A stretch of 64,000 nucleotides of DNA from Actinobacillus seminis (GCF_002263215.1 NZ_NLFK01000009.1:33794-97793); one strand, 5' to 3'. Positions 37,650 through 46,038 are shown, counted from the first letter of the stretch. The notes: generated by a model from the letters alone, not told the origin. Translations and numbers: made by a program.

Positions 37650-38078
37650 ATGGTTGAATCTTTAGAAGATGTGGCTGAATTACTGCCGGAAACGGTGCAG
37701 CAGATGGTGGATTTGGTGGGCTTTGCTGCGGTGGAAAAAATTATTACAAATTTTGGCGGGGCAACCTTTCGATTTACTGATGGAGTGCATTATTTTCCAA
37801 AACTCAAAGCACTCATCGGTTTGGAAAGTGCGGTGAAATTACGAGAGTTTTTTCGTGGGGAATGGCTGTATATTCCTCGTTGCCAAACGGCATTGCGTGT
37901 GTTGCGTAATTATCGTTTTAAAGCCGATTATGATTATCTTACCCAGCATTTAAATAAATCAGGGCGTATGGCAATGCTTGAGCTTTGTCCTAAATATCAA
38001 CTTTCTGATCGGAGCGGTTGGGAGATTTTGGCGCAAGTGCGCCATCCTGAAGAAACCCATAATCTTGCCTTGTTTTAG
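37650..38078 (+). CDS. mor: Mor-family middle transcription activator
   Basis: 142 residues from ATG 37650 with GGAGG five bases upstream. Mor/C-family features: VDLVGFAAVEKIITNFGGATFRF, then a helix-turn-helix-containing C-terminal half (WLYIPRCQTALRVLRNYRFKADYDYLTQ). In Mu, Mor turns on the middle promoter, leading to late gene expression. Followed by a hairpin that overlaps the next gene's start. Confidence 0.88.
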   Translation: MVESLEDVAELLPETVQQMVDLVGFAAVEKIITNFGGATFRFTDGVHYFPKLKALIGLESAVKLREFFRGEWLYIPRCQTALRVLRNYRFKADYDYLTQHLNKSGRMAMLELCPKYQLSDRSGWEILAQVRHPEETHNLALF

Positions 38079-38121
38079 TGCTGAAACCGCTCCTCTCTTC
38101 TCTTTACTCTGCTTTTAAGAC

Positions 38122-38158
38122 AATACCCTTAATCATTAATAGATTAAGGGTATTTTTT
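38122..38158 (+). terminator. 13-bp perfect hairpin ending at endolysin start
   Basis: AATACCCTTAATC-ATTAATA-GATTAAGGGTATT, then TTTT and the ATG of the endolysin. It looks like the terminator of the early/mor transcript; alternatively the dyad is the binding site of Mor at the middle promoter. No ribosome-binding site stands between the hairpin and the ATG. Confidence 0.7.
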
Positions 38159-38665
38159 ATGTCGACGTTAACTTTTCTAGATATTTTTAACCGCTTAATT
38201 GGGCATGAGGGTGGTTATGTTAATGATCTCCGCGACCCAGGCGGGGAAACCAATTGGGGGATTACTAAACGCACAGCTTTGGCAAACGGTTATCAGGGCA
38301 ATATGCGTGTAATGACGCGTGAGCAGGCTTTTAAAATCTACTACTCCGCCTTTTGGTTGCGTTATCAATGCGACAAGATGCCTGAAGCGGTGGCTTTCCA
38401 GTTTTTTGATGCAGCGGTAAACCATGGATTAGGCAATGCAAGCCGTATGTTGCAACGTGCGGTGAATGTGGCGGATGACGGCATTATTGGCAATATGACC
38501 ATTGCGGCGATTAAGAAGATGGCGATATCTGATGTGATTATGCGTTTGAATGCAGAACGCCTAGAGTTTTATTGCAAACTTGGCACTTTTGCAACCTTTG
38601 GGAAAGGTTGGGTGCGTCGCGTGGCGGGTAATCTTAAATATGGAGCAATTGACAATGAAGTTTAA
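38159..38665 (+). CDS. endolysin, GH108-type N-acetylmuramidase
   Basis: 168 residues from the ATG at 38159. GH108 motif: FNRLIGHEGGYVNDLRDPGG with the catalytic Glu, then TNWGITKRTA; a C-terminal peptidoglycan-binding part with FFDAAVNHGLGNASRMLQRAV and DGIIGNMTIAAI follows. No signal sequence, so it needs a holin. A longer frame begins at GTG 38078 overlapping mor, but the family normally begins where this ATG lies. Confidence 0.9.
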   Translation: MSTLTFLDIFNRLIGHEGGYVNDLRDPGGETNWGITKRTALANGYQGNMRVMTREQAFKIYYSAFWLRYQCDKMPEAVAFQFFDAAVNHGLGNASRMLQRAVNVADDGIIGNMTIAAIKKMAISDVIMRLNAERLEFYCKLGTFATFGKGWVRRVAGNLKYGAIDNEV

Positions 38666-38822
38666 ATTTTTAGGCGTGTTTAAACGTGTTTTAAATTGGT
38701 TTAAAAGCAATCGAAAACCTTTGAAATATCGACCGCACTTTTACAGTAAAAACGCATGGAGTTATGCCAGTCGTGGGAAACCAACTCCAGCTGAAGTGAT
38801 CATGCGGAGATTATGTCAATGA
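38655..38822 (+). CDS. small basic protein, 55 residues
   Basis: ATG at 38655 overlaps the end of the endolysin. Very basic (FKRVLNWFKSNRKPLKYRPH). It includes an uptake sequence and ends over the next start. Conserved small proteins of this look stand between lysin and holin in Mu-like prophages; function unknown. Confidence 0.55.
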   Translation: MKFKFLGVFKRVLNWFKSNRKPLKYRPHFYSKNAWSYASRGKPTPAEVIMRRLCQ

Positions 38823-39013
38823 ATAAGTTTTTTGAATTATTTACCAATAGTGATGGTCGTGCGAGTACAACGGGATTTATTCAGTTTTTCGGCTTTTTGG
38901 TGATGGCGGGTGTGCTGATTTATGCTGTTTATCTTGACCGTTCTACGGTCACTGATTTGTTTTTTATTTTGCTTGTTTTTGCGGTGGCTCAGCTGCAACT
39001 AAGGGCGCTGTAA
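38813..39013 (+). CDS. small two-helix membrane protein, holin candidate
   Basis: 66 residues with two hydrophobic segments (TGFIQFFGFLVMAGVLIYAVY and TDLFFILLVFAVAQLQL) separated by a short polar turn. Position between endolysin and spanins fits a class II holin. ATG codons at 38813 and 38819 are both possible, a dual-start pattern known for holins. Confidence 0.65.
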   Translation: MSMNKFFELFTNSDGRASTTGFIQFFGFLVMAGVLIYAVYLDRSTVTDLFFILLVFAVAQLQLRAL

Positions 39014-39108
39014 TGGCATATCAAGCCAAACAATCCAAGCTAGAAGAACCGATTACCGGTGAAGTCTATGTTGAACCGGAGCAAACGGATAGGCCAAGGG
39101 GGATTTGA
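39013..39108 (+). CDS. 31-residue small protein
   Basis: ATG overlaps the stop of the holin candidate (TAATG) and its TGA overlaps the next ATG (TGATG). MAYQAKQSKLEEPITGEVYV, hydrophilic. Tight coupling on both sides suggests it is translated; function unknown. Confidence 0.45.
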   Translation: MAYQAKQSKLEEPITGEVYVEPEQTDRPRGI

Positions 39109-39365
39109 TGACGCTACAGATGATTTTAATCGGCTCAGGTACTGCACTGGCTATTTTTGCTTATGTGGTATTTAAGCTCAAACGTGCAGGGCGTGAAATT
39201 GACCGATTATTAAAAGATAACGAGCAGCTGGTGGGTGAAAAAGCCGTCTCTGATACGCAGGTGAAACATTATGAAACAAGAAAACAACATGAAGAAAGCA
39301 GTCGCAATACTAACCGTGACACTCTTATTAATGAGTTGCACAAGTCGGGGGATCTCCGTGATTAA
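39108..39365 (+). CDS. inner-membrane spanin (Rz-like)
   Basis: 85 residues: one N-terminal membrane helix (MILIGSGTALAIFAYVVFKL) and a periplasmic, charged helical domain (RAGREIDRLLKDNEQLVGEK). The lipoprotein gene overlapping its 3' half is the classic Rz/Rz1 arrangement for disrupting the outer membrane at lysis. Confidence 0.75.
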   Translation: MTLQMILIGSGTALAIFAYVVFKLKRAGREIDRLLKDNEQLVGEKAVSDTQVKHYETRKQHEESSRNTNRDTLINELHKSGDLRD

Positions 39366-39498
39366 TGCAAGTTGTGCCGGTTTTTCGTTGATTTCCGCAA
39401 GCCGTCAAGATACGACTGAAACCTTGCGTCAAATTAAAGTGCATAATGATGTATACCGAACCATTTGTCAGCGAGGTGAAAATGGAAGTGCACATTAA
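39289..39498 (+). CDS. outer-membrane spanin lipoprotein (Rz1-like)
   Basis: 69 residues from ATG 39289: signal peptide MKKAVAILTVTLLLMSC with lipobox LLMSC, then a short Ser/Ile-rich periplasmic part. It begins inside the i-spanin gene in another frame and extends past its end. An upstream in-frame ATG at 39271 also exists. Confidence 0.72.
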   Translation: MKKAVAILTVTLLLMSCTSRGISVINASCAGFSLISASRQDTTETLRQIKVHNDVYRTICQRGENGSAH

Positions 39499-39733
39499 TG
39501 GGATGATGATTTTTAATGGGTTGGTGTCTGTTGCGGTGTTCTTTATTGGTGTGTGGTTTAAGAAATTAGACAGTGAGTTTAAAAGCCTGCATGACGAAGT
39601 TAAAGAAGTAAAGCGAGATTATGTCTCAAAAGAACTGGCTGGTACTAATCAAAGCATTTTAGATAAATTAGGTGCAATTTCTGAGCAATTGCAGTCCATT
39701 ACGAAAAAATTAGATAACAAGGCAGATAAATGA
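39482..39733 (+). CDS. DUF2730-like phage protein (Mu gp25 position)
   Basis: 83 residues: N-terminal membrane helix (MMIFNGLVSVAVFFIGVWFKK) followed by a coiled coil (LDSEFKSLHDEVKEVKRDY and SILDKLGAISEQLQSITKKL). This fits the DUF2730 family in Mu-like phages. The ATG at 39482 follows GAGGTGAAA; it overlaps the end of the o-spanin gene. Confidence 0.7.
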   Translation: MEVHINGMMIFNGLVSVAVFFIGVWFKKLDSEFKSLHDEVKEVKRDYVSKELAGTNQSILDKLGAISEQLQSITKKLDNKADK

Positions 39734-39999
39734 TGTTAGCAAGAGATCGGAAACGCTTAGAGCAATTAACCGAAAGCGCACAAACAAATGCAAAACTAGA
39801 TGATATTTTAGATTTGACCCGTGCAATCAATCATAAAATCGACCGTTTAGATGGGCGTGTAGATGATATTGATGTTCGTTTAGCTAAGGTAGAGAACAAC
39901 CTGGCTAAATTGGGTGTGCGATCCGCTTTAGTTGGCGGTTTAGGCGGTTTATTGGTATCGGTTGGATTTGAGCTAATCAAAGCCAAGTTAGGAGGCTAG
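39730..39999 (+). CDS. coiled-coil membrane protein, 89 residues
   Basis: Long N-terminal coiled coil (LTESAQTNAKLDDILDLTRA; DRLDGRVDDIDVRLAKVENN) and a C-terminal Gly-rich hydrophobic helix (SALVGGLGGLLVSVGFELI). Overlaps the preceding gene at ATGATG. Function unknown; probably mor-dependent middle/late gene. Confidence 0.65.
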   Translation: MMLARDRKRLEQLTESAQTNAKLDDILDLTRAINHKIDRLDGRVDDIDVRLAKVENNLAKLGVRSALVGGLGGLLVSVGFELIKAKLGG

Positions 40000-40004
40000 T
40001 TAAT

Positions 40005-40508
40005 ATGGCACATGATGAAAAAACCAAGGCAGATGTGCGCCGTTATTATGTGTTTGATTGCTTAACGCTTGAATTAGCCGCTGAAAAAGCAAAAGTGTCC
40101 TATAACACTGCTCGACGCTGGAAACGTGAAGCCGAAGCTCGTGGCGATAATTGGGATAAAGTGCGTGATGCGAACACGATGGCAAGTGGCAAAGTAGAAG
40201 ATGTGGCGCGCGGCATGCTGACCGCGTTTGTGCTTTATTTTGAAAACACGATGGATGAGATTAAACGCGCAGAAGAATTGCCTGTGAGTGAGAAAGCAAA
40301 ACTGATCCAAGGTTTGGGTGACAGCTATTCGAAAATGGTGGCAAGTAGTAAGCGATTATTGCCTGAAGTGTCGGAAATGGCTACGGCAATAAAGACCATC
40401 ACTATGTTTGGGGATTATATACAAGCCAATAAACCTGAGCTGATTAATGAGTTTGCGGACTTGTTGGATGGGTTTGGGAAAACCTTAGATAAGGAATTTA
40501 AAGCATGA
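40005..40508 (+). CDS. DUF1804 protein (Mu gp27), terminase small-subunit-like
   Basis: 167 residues: N-terminal helix-turn-helix (RRYYVFDCLTLELAAEKAKVSYNTARRWK) and a helical C-terminal region. DUF1804 stands just upstream of the large terminase in Mu-like phages and probably acts as the small terminase subunit that recognises the packaging site. Confidence 0.85.
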   Translation: MAHDEKTKADVRRYYVFDCLTLELAAEKAKVSYNTARRWKREAEARGDNWDKVRDANTMASGKVEDVARGMLTAFVLYFENTMDEIKRAEELPVSEKAKLIQGLGDSYSKMVASSKRLLPEVSEMATAIKTITMFGDYIQANKPELINEFADLLDGFGKTLDKEFKA

Positions 40509-40648
40509 AACTCTTAATTTTTCAGTTGCCATCACTTGCAGCCATTATTTGTGCATTCTTATTGTTAAGCCAAGGTATTAGTGGTTGGGGATGGTTTTTA
40601 TTTATTGCTTTTTGTCTATCGGCTTCTAGAGTAAGTTATGAAAAGTAA
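40505..40648 (+). CDS. 47-residue membrane peptide
   Basis: ATGA overlap with the previous gene; ends inside the terminase gene. Two hydrophobic stretches (LPSLAAIICAFLLL and WGWFLFIAFCLSA). Coupling on both sides suggests it is translated. Function unknown. Confidence 0.5.
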   Translation: MKLLIFQLPSLAAIICAFLLLSQGISGWGWFLFIAFCLSASRVSYEK

Positions 40649-42284
40649 AGAATTGTTAGCAGAATTAAAAGCCTATTCGGACAGCTTGCGACAAAAGGTC
40701 GAGGCAAAGTTTGAGGGATGGGATGATTCTCTTGCTGCCATTAGTGAGCGACGCAAAAAGGTGCTAGATCCTGTTTCGGGCTATGACTTTTTTGTGTCGA
40801 ATTACTTTCCGCATTATGTGCGTTCTAGCTCTCGTTCGCAGTTGCATAACTATCTTTTTGAGCAGTTGCCACAAGTATTACAACAGCCATCATCAGTGCA
40901 TTTAGCCATTGCTGCGCCACGTGGTGAAGCTAAATCGACCTTGGTTTCCCAGCTCTTTACACTTTACTGTCTTGTGACACAGAAAAAACGCTATGCGTTG
41001 ATTGTGATGGATAGTATCGACCAAGCCTATCCAATGTTGGAAGCCATTAAAGTAGAGTTGGAATTTAACCAACGTTTGCGCATTGATTTCCCTGAAATGT
41101 CAGGACAAGGGCGTGTGTGGCAAGCGGCAACCATTATCACAAAAGCCAATCAAAAAGTGCAAGTGGCGGGTTCCGGCAAGAAATTGCGTGGTTTACGCCA
41201 TGGGGCGTATCGTCCTGATTTGGTGGTACTGGATGATATTGAAAATGACGAACAAGTGCGTAGTCCTGAACAGCGTGACAAATTGCACGATTGGTTGAAG
41301 AAAACCGTCCTTCCGTTAGGGGCAGCTGGGGATAAGTTAGATGTGGTGTATATCGGGACTATTCTCCATTACGACAGTGTTTTAAACCGCACTTTATCGA
41401 GTAAAGCGTGGAAGACAGCCAAGTTTAAAGCCTTAATTCGTCAGCCTGATGATATGAGCCTATGGGATAAGTGGGAGGACTTCTACTTAAACGAAGGCGA
41501 AGCGGTGGCTGATGCTTTCTATACGCAAAATCAAGCGGCAATGGATAAAGGCGCAGTGGTGAGCTGGGCTGCTCGTCCTATTTTAACCTTGATGAAGATT
41601 CGGGCACGTGATGGGCATGCGACGTTTGATTCTGAATATCAAAATGATCCGTTAAGCAGTGATGATGCGATGTTTGCCAATAGTTTGACTTATTGGACGG
41701 AATTGCCAGCAAATTTAATTTATTTCGGTGCGCTTGACCCCTCTTTAGGAAAAGCAGGGGCAAGCCGTGACCCATCCGCTATTTTAGTGGGCGGGTATCA
41801 CCGAGAAACAGGCAAGTTATATGTGGTCGAAGCGCAAGTGAAAAAACGTCTGCCTGATTTAATTATTGAAGACGTGATCCGTTTCCAACAGCAATACAAA
41901 TGCCACCGTTGGTTTGTTGAGACCGTGCAATTTCAGGAATTTTTAAAAGATGAACTGGTTAAGCGCTCGGCACAACGTGGCATTCCTGTTCCAGCGACGG
42001 CAACTAAACCAAATACAGACAAAATGTTGCGTATTGAGAGCCTACAACCCCACATGGTGAATGGCTTAATTTTGTTGCATAGCTCACAAGCTACGCTGAT
42101 TTCCCAGTTACGCCATTTTCCGAAAGCAGACCATGATGATGGCCCGGATGCGCTGGAAATGTTGTGGCGTAATGCAGTGGGTAGTTCGGCAGCGATTGAG
42201 TGGATTGGGTTAAATCAACTGAATGAGATTGAATCAGATGAATACGAAGATGAAGACGATCTTTATTCAATATGGAAACATTAA
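40638..42284 (+). CDS. large terminase subunit (Mu gp28)
   Basis: 548-residue packaging motor. ATPase: Walker A AAPRGEAKSTLVSQ and Walker B DLVVLDDIENDE; nuclease domain: FGALDPSLGKAGASRDPSA, with later Asp residues (KADHDDGPDALEML). Normal length for this family. Start overlaps the small membrane peptide gene. Confidence 0.92.
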   Translation: MKSKELLAELKAYSDSLRQKVEAKFEGWDDSLAAISERRKKVLDPVSGYDFFVSNYFPHYVRSSSRSQLHNYLFEQLPQVLQQPSSVHLAIAAPRGEAKSTLVSQLFTLYCLVTQKKRYALIVMDSIDQAYPMLEAIKVELEFNQRLRIDFPEMSGQGRVWQAATIITKANQKVQVAGSGKKLRGLRHGAYRPDLVVLDDIENDEQVRSPEQRDKLHDWLKKTVLPLGAAGDKLDVVYIGTILHYDSVLNRTLSSKAWKTAKFKALIRQPDDMSLWDKWEDFYLNEGEAVADAFYTQNQAAMDKGAVVSWAARPILTLMKIRARDGHATFDSEYQNDPLSSDDAMFANSLTYWTELPANLIYFGALDPSLGKAGASRDPSAILVGGYHRETGKLYVVEAQVKKRLPDLIIEDVIRFQQQYKCHRWFVETVQFQEFLKDELVKRSAQRGIPVPATATKPNTDKMLRIESLQPHMVNGLILLHSSQATLISQLRHFPKADHDDGPDALEMLWRNAVGSSAAIEWIGLNQLNEIESDEYEDEDDLYSIWKH

Positions 42285-42295
42285 AGGCGGATTAA

Positions 42296-43918
42296 ATGGG
42301 ATTTATTGATAAGGTTAAAAACTTTTTAAAAGGTAATGAAACAGAGCCAACACAAACCGATGATGCGGAAGTAACTGCAACGGGGCGTGTATTAGATGAT
42401 CACCCCTCTGCAAAAATTACGCCTTCAAAATTAAAGCAGATTTTAGAGGATGCCGAAAACGGCGATATTCAGGCGCAGCATCAACTTTTCATGGATATTG
42501 AAGAACAAGATAGCAGTATTGCCGCCAATATGATGACACGTAAGCGTTCAGTTTTAACGCTAGACTGGCGTATTGTTGAGCCACGTAATGCAACGCCTGA
42601 GGAAGAAAAATTGCAAGCCGAGATTGATGAGTTATTTTATCAATATCCCAATCTTGAAGACTTGTTTATCGATTTAATGGATGCCGTGGGACACGGTTTT
42701 TCCGCACTTGAAATTGAATGGAAATTGGAAAATGGTAAGTATATTCCGCATAACTTTATCCCGCGCCCACAGTCTTGGTTTAAATTGGATAAAGATGATA
42801 GTTTATTACTACGCACGCCAGCTAATCAAATGGGTGAGCCTTTACGTCCTTTTGGCTGGGTAGTACATCGCCATAAATCTCGTTCGACACAGTTGGCTCG
42901 TGATGGCTTATATCGCATATTGGCATGGATTTATATGTATAAGCATTATTCTGTGCGTGATTTTGCCGAGTTTTTAGAGCTTTATGGTATGCCGATTCGC
43001 ATTGGTAAATATGGTGCTGGTGCCACTAATGCGGAGAAACGCACATTATTGCGTGCGTTGGCCGAAATTGGGCATAACGCGGCAGGCATTATGCCTGAAT
43101 CGATGCAGATTGAACTGCATAACGTCGCTAATGCGGGGGCTGCATCGGGTAATAATCCATTTTTACAAATGGTTGATTGGTGCGAGAAATCTATTGCTCG
43201 GTTGATTTTGGGGCAAACCTTAACATCAGGGGCGGATGGTAAAAGCTCCACCAATGCGTTAGGTAATGTGCATAATGAAGTGCGTCGTGATTTGATGATT
43301 AGCGATGCGAAACAGATTGCACAAACCATTACTCAACAAATCATTTTGCCGTATTTGCAAATTAATGTTGATCCGAATATTGCGCCACATCGTGTCCCTT
43401 ATTTTGAGTTTGACACAAAAGAATATGAAGATTTATCGGTATTTGCAGATGCTATCCCTAAACTTACGGGCATTGGCGTGCAGATTTCGGAAAGTTGGGT
43501 ACGGGATAAATTAGGGATTCCTGAACCGCAGGAAGGTGAGTTGATTTTAAGCACACCGCAAGGTGAGAAAACAGACGAAAAAACGACCGCACTTTCTGCC
43601 GTGTTTAATCACGGTGAGGGTTGTGCTTGCGGTTGTCGTGCCGCTGCGTTGTCGGCGCAGAATGGTAAAAAGGACGAACAAGATGAACTGGACGGTTTGA
43701 TTGATGATGCACTGGCAAATGCGGATTTTAATCAACAGCTTGATCCTATGATGAAACAAATTGTAGGCGTGGTCATGGCAAGTGAAAGCTATGACGAAGC
43801 ACAGGAAAAACTGATCGCACTTTATCCTGATTTAACCAGTGAAAGCCATCAAGCCTATTTGGCAAGTGCGGTATTTTTAGCTGATTTATTAGGAGCAGCC
43901 AATGCCGAGCGCACCTAA
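42296..43918 (+). CDS. portal protein, DUF935 (Mu gp29)
   Basis: 540 residues. DUF935 portal features: ILEDAENGDIQAQHQLFMDIEE, RKRSVLTLDWRI, IDLMDAVGHGFSALEIEWKL and GAGATNAEKRTLLRALAEIG. Forms the dodecameric ring through which DNA passes. A C-terminal Cys-rich piece (HGEGCACGCRAA) is notable. It overlaps the next gene by 17 bases. Two uptake sequences are inside the gene (about 43584, 43866). Confidence 0.92.
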   Translation: MGFIDKVKNFLKGNETEPTQTDDAEVTATGRVLDDHPSAKITPSKLKQILEDAENGDIQAQHQLFMDIEEQDSSIAANMMTRKRSVLTLDWRIVEPRNATPEEEKLQAEIDELFYQYPNLEDLFIDLMDAVGHGFSALEIEWKLENGKYIPHNFIPRPQSWFKLDKDDSLLLRTPANQMGEPLRPFGWVVHRHKSRSTQLARDGLYRILAWIYMYKHYSVRDFAEFLELYGMPIRIGKYGAGATNAEKRTLLRALAEIGHNAAGIMPESMQIELHNVANAGAASGNNPFLQMVDWCEKSIARLILGQTLTSGADGKSSTNALGNVHNEVRRDLMISDAKQIAQTITQQIILPYLQINVDPNIAPHRVPYFEFDTKEYEDLSVFADAIPKLTGIGVQISESWVRDKLGIPEPQEGELILSTPQGEKTDEKTTALSAVFNHGEGCACGCRAAALSAQNGKKDEQDELDGLIDDALANADFNQQLDPMMKQIVGVVMASESYDEAQEKLIALYPDLTSESHQAYLASAVFLADLLGAANAERT

Positions 43919-45203
43919 GTTTGCCATTGGCGTAGAACCCAAACAAGCCATTGAGTTTTTGCGCCAAAAGAAAATGCTTGCCAGCAAGGTGTTAGCAAAA
44001 GAAATGCACGATAGCGCATTGGCACGTGCCACGACGATTGCGCGCTTAACAAGTCTTGATATGACAAAGGATATTTACCAATCTTTAGAAACTGCTATGC
44101 GTGAGGGCAAAGGCTTTCACGCTTGGAAAAAAGAACTGGTGAGTGAATTTGAACGTAAAGGCTGGATTTTTGGGAAAGATCCGTCTATTCGTGGTATTGA
44201 TGGGCATTTACTGGCAGATCCAAAAACAGGGGAATATTTTGGCACGCCGCATCGGTTAAATACGATTTATCGTGTCAATATGCAGTCAGCTTATTCGGCT
44301 GCGCGTTATCAACGCTTGCGTGATAACGTGGATAATCGCCCTTATTGGCAATATTCCGCCGTGGGTGATGCGCGTACTCGCCCTGCCCATTTAGCATTGA
44401 GCGGTAAGGTGTATCGTTATGATGCTCCGTTTTGGGCGACATTCTATCCGCCTAATGGGTTTAATTGTCGCTGTACGGTGATTGCGTTAGGCGATAGAGA
44501 TTTGAAACGCCGTGGGATTGATAAGCCTGACGATAGTTCTGAATTTTTGGTGGAAGTAGAACGCCCTGCGGATAAGCAAGGTAATCGTGAAAAGACGATA
44601 GGGTTTAAATTACCTGATGGCACAGTACGTGTGACGGATAAAGGCTTTGATTACAATGTGGGGAGATTAAACTACAAGCCTAATTTGGATCTTTATCCTG
44701 AAAAACTGGCGCATGCGTTTGCGAAGGTTGAGATGAAAGGTGGGGAGTTTAAGCACGATTTTGAATTTTTGGCAAAGCATATGGCGGAGATGAAACAAAC
44801 GCTCAGCCCTGAAGGAAAAAAACTCACTGCTGATCAAATGTTACAGGTGCGTGATAGCCTTACCAAAAATTTTAAATTTGCAGCAGGTGTCTTGAGTGCG
44901 GAAAATAAGGATTTATTGAAAAGCAAAACTGGCACAGTGTGGCTTTCTGATGATACTTTAATTAAGCAATTTAATAGTCGTGATGGGCAAGATTTTGGGA
45001 TTGATGAATATGCGGATTTGCCGGATATTGTCAATTCACCGGATAAAATTATTGTAGATGAATTCGGCTACCAATTTTATAAAGATGTAAATGGTAAGAA
45101 ATTGTTAGCTGTATTGAAAGTTTTAAGTCGAGAAAACGAAATTTTTGTGCAATCGTTCAGATTGGTGAGTGATAAGCAATGGAAAAAGGCATTTAAAGAA
45201 TAA
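43902..45203 (+). CDS. MuF-type minor head protein with C-terminal toxin-like domain
   Basis: 433 residues. The first 230 residues are the phage head morphogenesis/MuF domain: YRVNMQSAYSAARYQRLRDN, the conserved PYWQYSAVGDARTRPAHLALSG and FYPPNGFNCRCTVIAL. After a linker (around residue 280-310) comes a separate C-terminal domain with GTVWLSDDTLIKQFNSRDGQ, KIIVDEFGYQFYKDVNGKK, LLAVLKVLSRENEIFVQSF and a Lys-rich end. This resembles the PBECR (barnase-EndoU-colicin E5/D-RelE-like) RNase domains known at MuF C-termini. Possibly an injected effector. Confidence 0.8.
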   Translation: MPSAPKFAIGVEPKQAIEFLRQKKMLASKVLAKEMHDSALARATTIARLTSLDMTKDIYQSLETAMREGKGFHAWKKELVSEFERKGWIFGKDPSIRGIDGHLLADPKTGEYFGTPHRLNTIYRVNMQSAYSAARYQRLRDNVDNRPYWQYSAVGDARTRPAHLALSGKVYRYDAPFWATFYPPNGFNCRCTVIALGDRDLKRRGIDKPDDSSEFLVEVERPADKQGNREKTIGFKLPDGTVRVTDKGFDYNVGRLNYKPNLDLYPEKLAHAFAKVEMKGGEFKHDFEFLAKHMAEMKQTLSPEGKKLTADQMLQVRDSLTKNFKFAAGVLSAENKDLLKSKTGTVWLSDDTLIKQFNSRDGQDFGIDEYADLPDIVNSPDKIIVDEFGYQFYKDVNGKKLLAVLKVLSRENEIFVQSFRLVSDKQWKKAFKE

Positions 45204-45205
45204 GC

Positions 45206-45298
45206 CACTAGGCGGGGCTCGAACCCACCGCACACAGTCCCGAGTCTATTTCACCTCTTCGCCCGCGATCTTCGAGATTCATCGCTTTTCTAGTGGCT
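45206..45298 (-). ncRNA. tRNA-like element (8-bp acceptor, T arm) or folded cis element
   Basis: Minus strand begins GCCACTAG and ends CTAGTGGC (8-bp acceptor-like stem, extendable by AAG/CTT). Just inside the 3' arm lies GTGGG-TTCGAGC-CCCGC, a 5-bp T stem with the canonical TTCGANN loop. Together an 8/5 acceptor/T geometry as in tRNA-Sec. A 5-bp stem GCGAT/ATCGC follows the 5' arm. D and anticodon arms do not form in standard fashion and no CCA is encoded. As plus-strand RNA it would be a large stem-loop right after the MuF stop codon. Confidence 0.4.
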
Positions 45299-45338
45299 TT
45301 GGTGAATATACCCATTTAAAATTTAAAAATCAACGATT

Positions 45339-45756
45339 ATGATAGACATTGAAATCAATAACGCACAAGAAATTGCATCGGCACTAGAGCGCCTTGCACA
45401 AGCCACCGCCCATCGAGCTCCTTTAATGCGAAGTATTGCGGGGGCAATGGAATCAGCTGTACTGCAAAATTTTGATGTTGGGGGGGCGACCTAAATGGCT
45501 GGGGCTGAAATATCGTCAAGGTACACCGTTGGTCGATACCGAAAACTTGATGGGGAGCATTACGTCTGACTACAGCAATGATATGGCAACGGTTGGGACA
45601 AATGAGCCTTACGCGGCTATTCATCAATTCGGCGGTAAAGCTGGACGAGGTCGTAAAGTAGAGATTCCGGCACGCCCTTTTTTGGCTTTAACCCCTCAAG
45701 ATGAGGCAGATATTTTGGAAGACGTGCAAGACTACTTCCAACGCTTAATTAAATAA
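45339..45756 (+). pseudogene. virion morphogenesis protein gpG, frameshifted at G7
   Basis: The first frame (ATG 45339) gives MIDIEINNAQEIASALERLA... VLQNFDVGGAT and stops at 45494. The rest of the family sequence, GGRPKWLGLKYRQGTPLVDT ... PARPFLALTPQDEADI, is in the next frame to 45756. The break lies in the G7 run at 45480-45486; with six G the frames join into a normal protein of about 138 residues. gpG is needed for head/tail completion in Mu, so this form would be defective unless the run varies or is a sequencing error. Confidence 0.85.
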
Positions 45757-45759
45757 ATT

Positions 45760-45796
45760 AAAAAATCGCCCTAAATCGCACGTAGGGAGATTTTTT
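45760..45796 (+). terminator. terminator after gpG
   Basis: AAAAAATCgCCCTA ... TAGGGaGATTTTTT with nine-base loop and a T run: a strong, bidirectional-looking hairpin inside the late region. Confidence 0.85.
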
Positions 45797-46038
45797 ACTT
45801 TTAGGGTATAAGATTTCATCTTTAAATTTTTAAAACAATTTAAAACGGTTTTAAAGCGTTTTAAAATGGGTTTAGGTTGTTTTCAATCATTCAATCTTTC
45901 ACGTCTTTAATGTGAGGCCTTGTTCCTCATTGTCTAACATTTCAAATTATTTGGTTGCGCTGAAGCCAGTCATCTCTTGTTATCTCATTCAATTCGATAT
46001 TCTGCCATCCTAGATTGAGTTTTTAAGGATGGTTTCAG
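45797..46038. promoter_or_regulatory. leader of the head-protease/scaffold operon
   Basis: About 240 AT-rich bases after a strong terminator, so a new promoter must lie here. It contains TTTTAAA-type repeats (45830-45880), also present at the prophage left end. A promoter candidate is TTCAATTCGATATTCTGCCATCC near 45988-46010. Ribosome-binding site AAGGA at 46023-46027. Confidence 0.35.
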
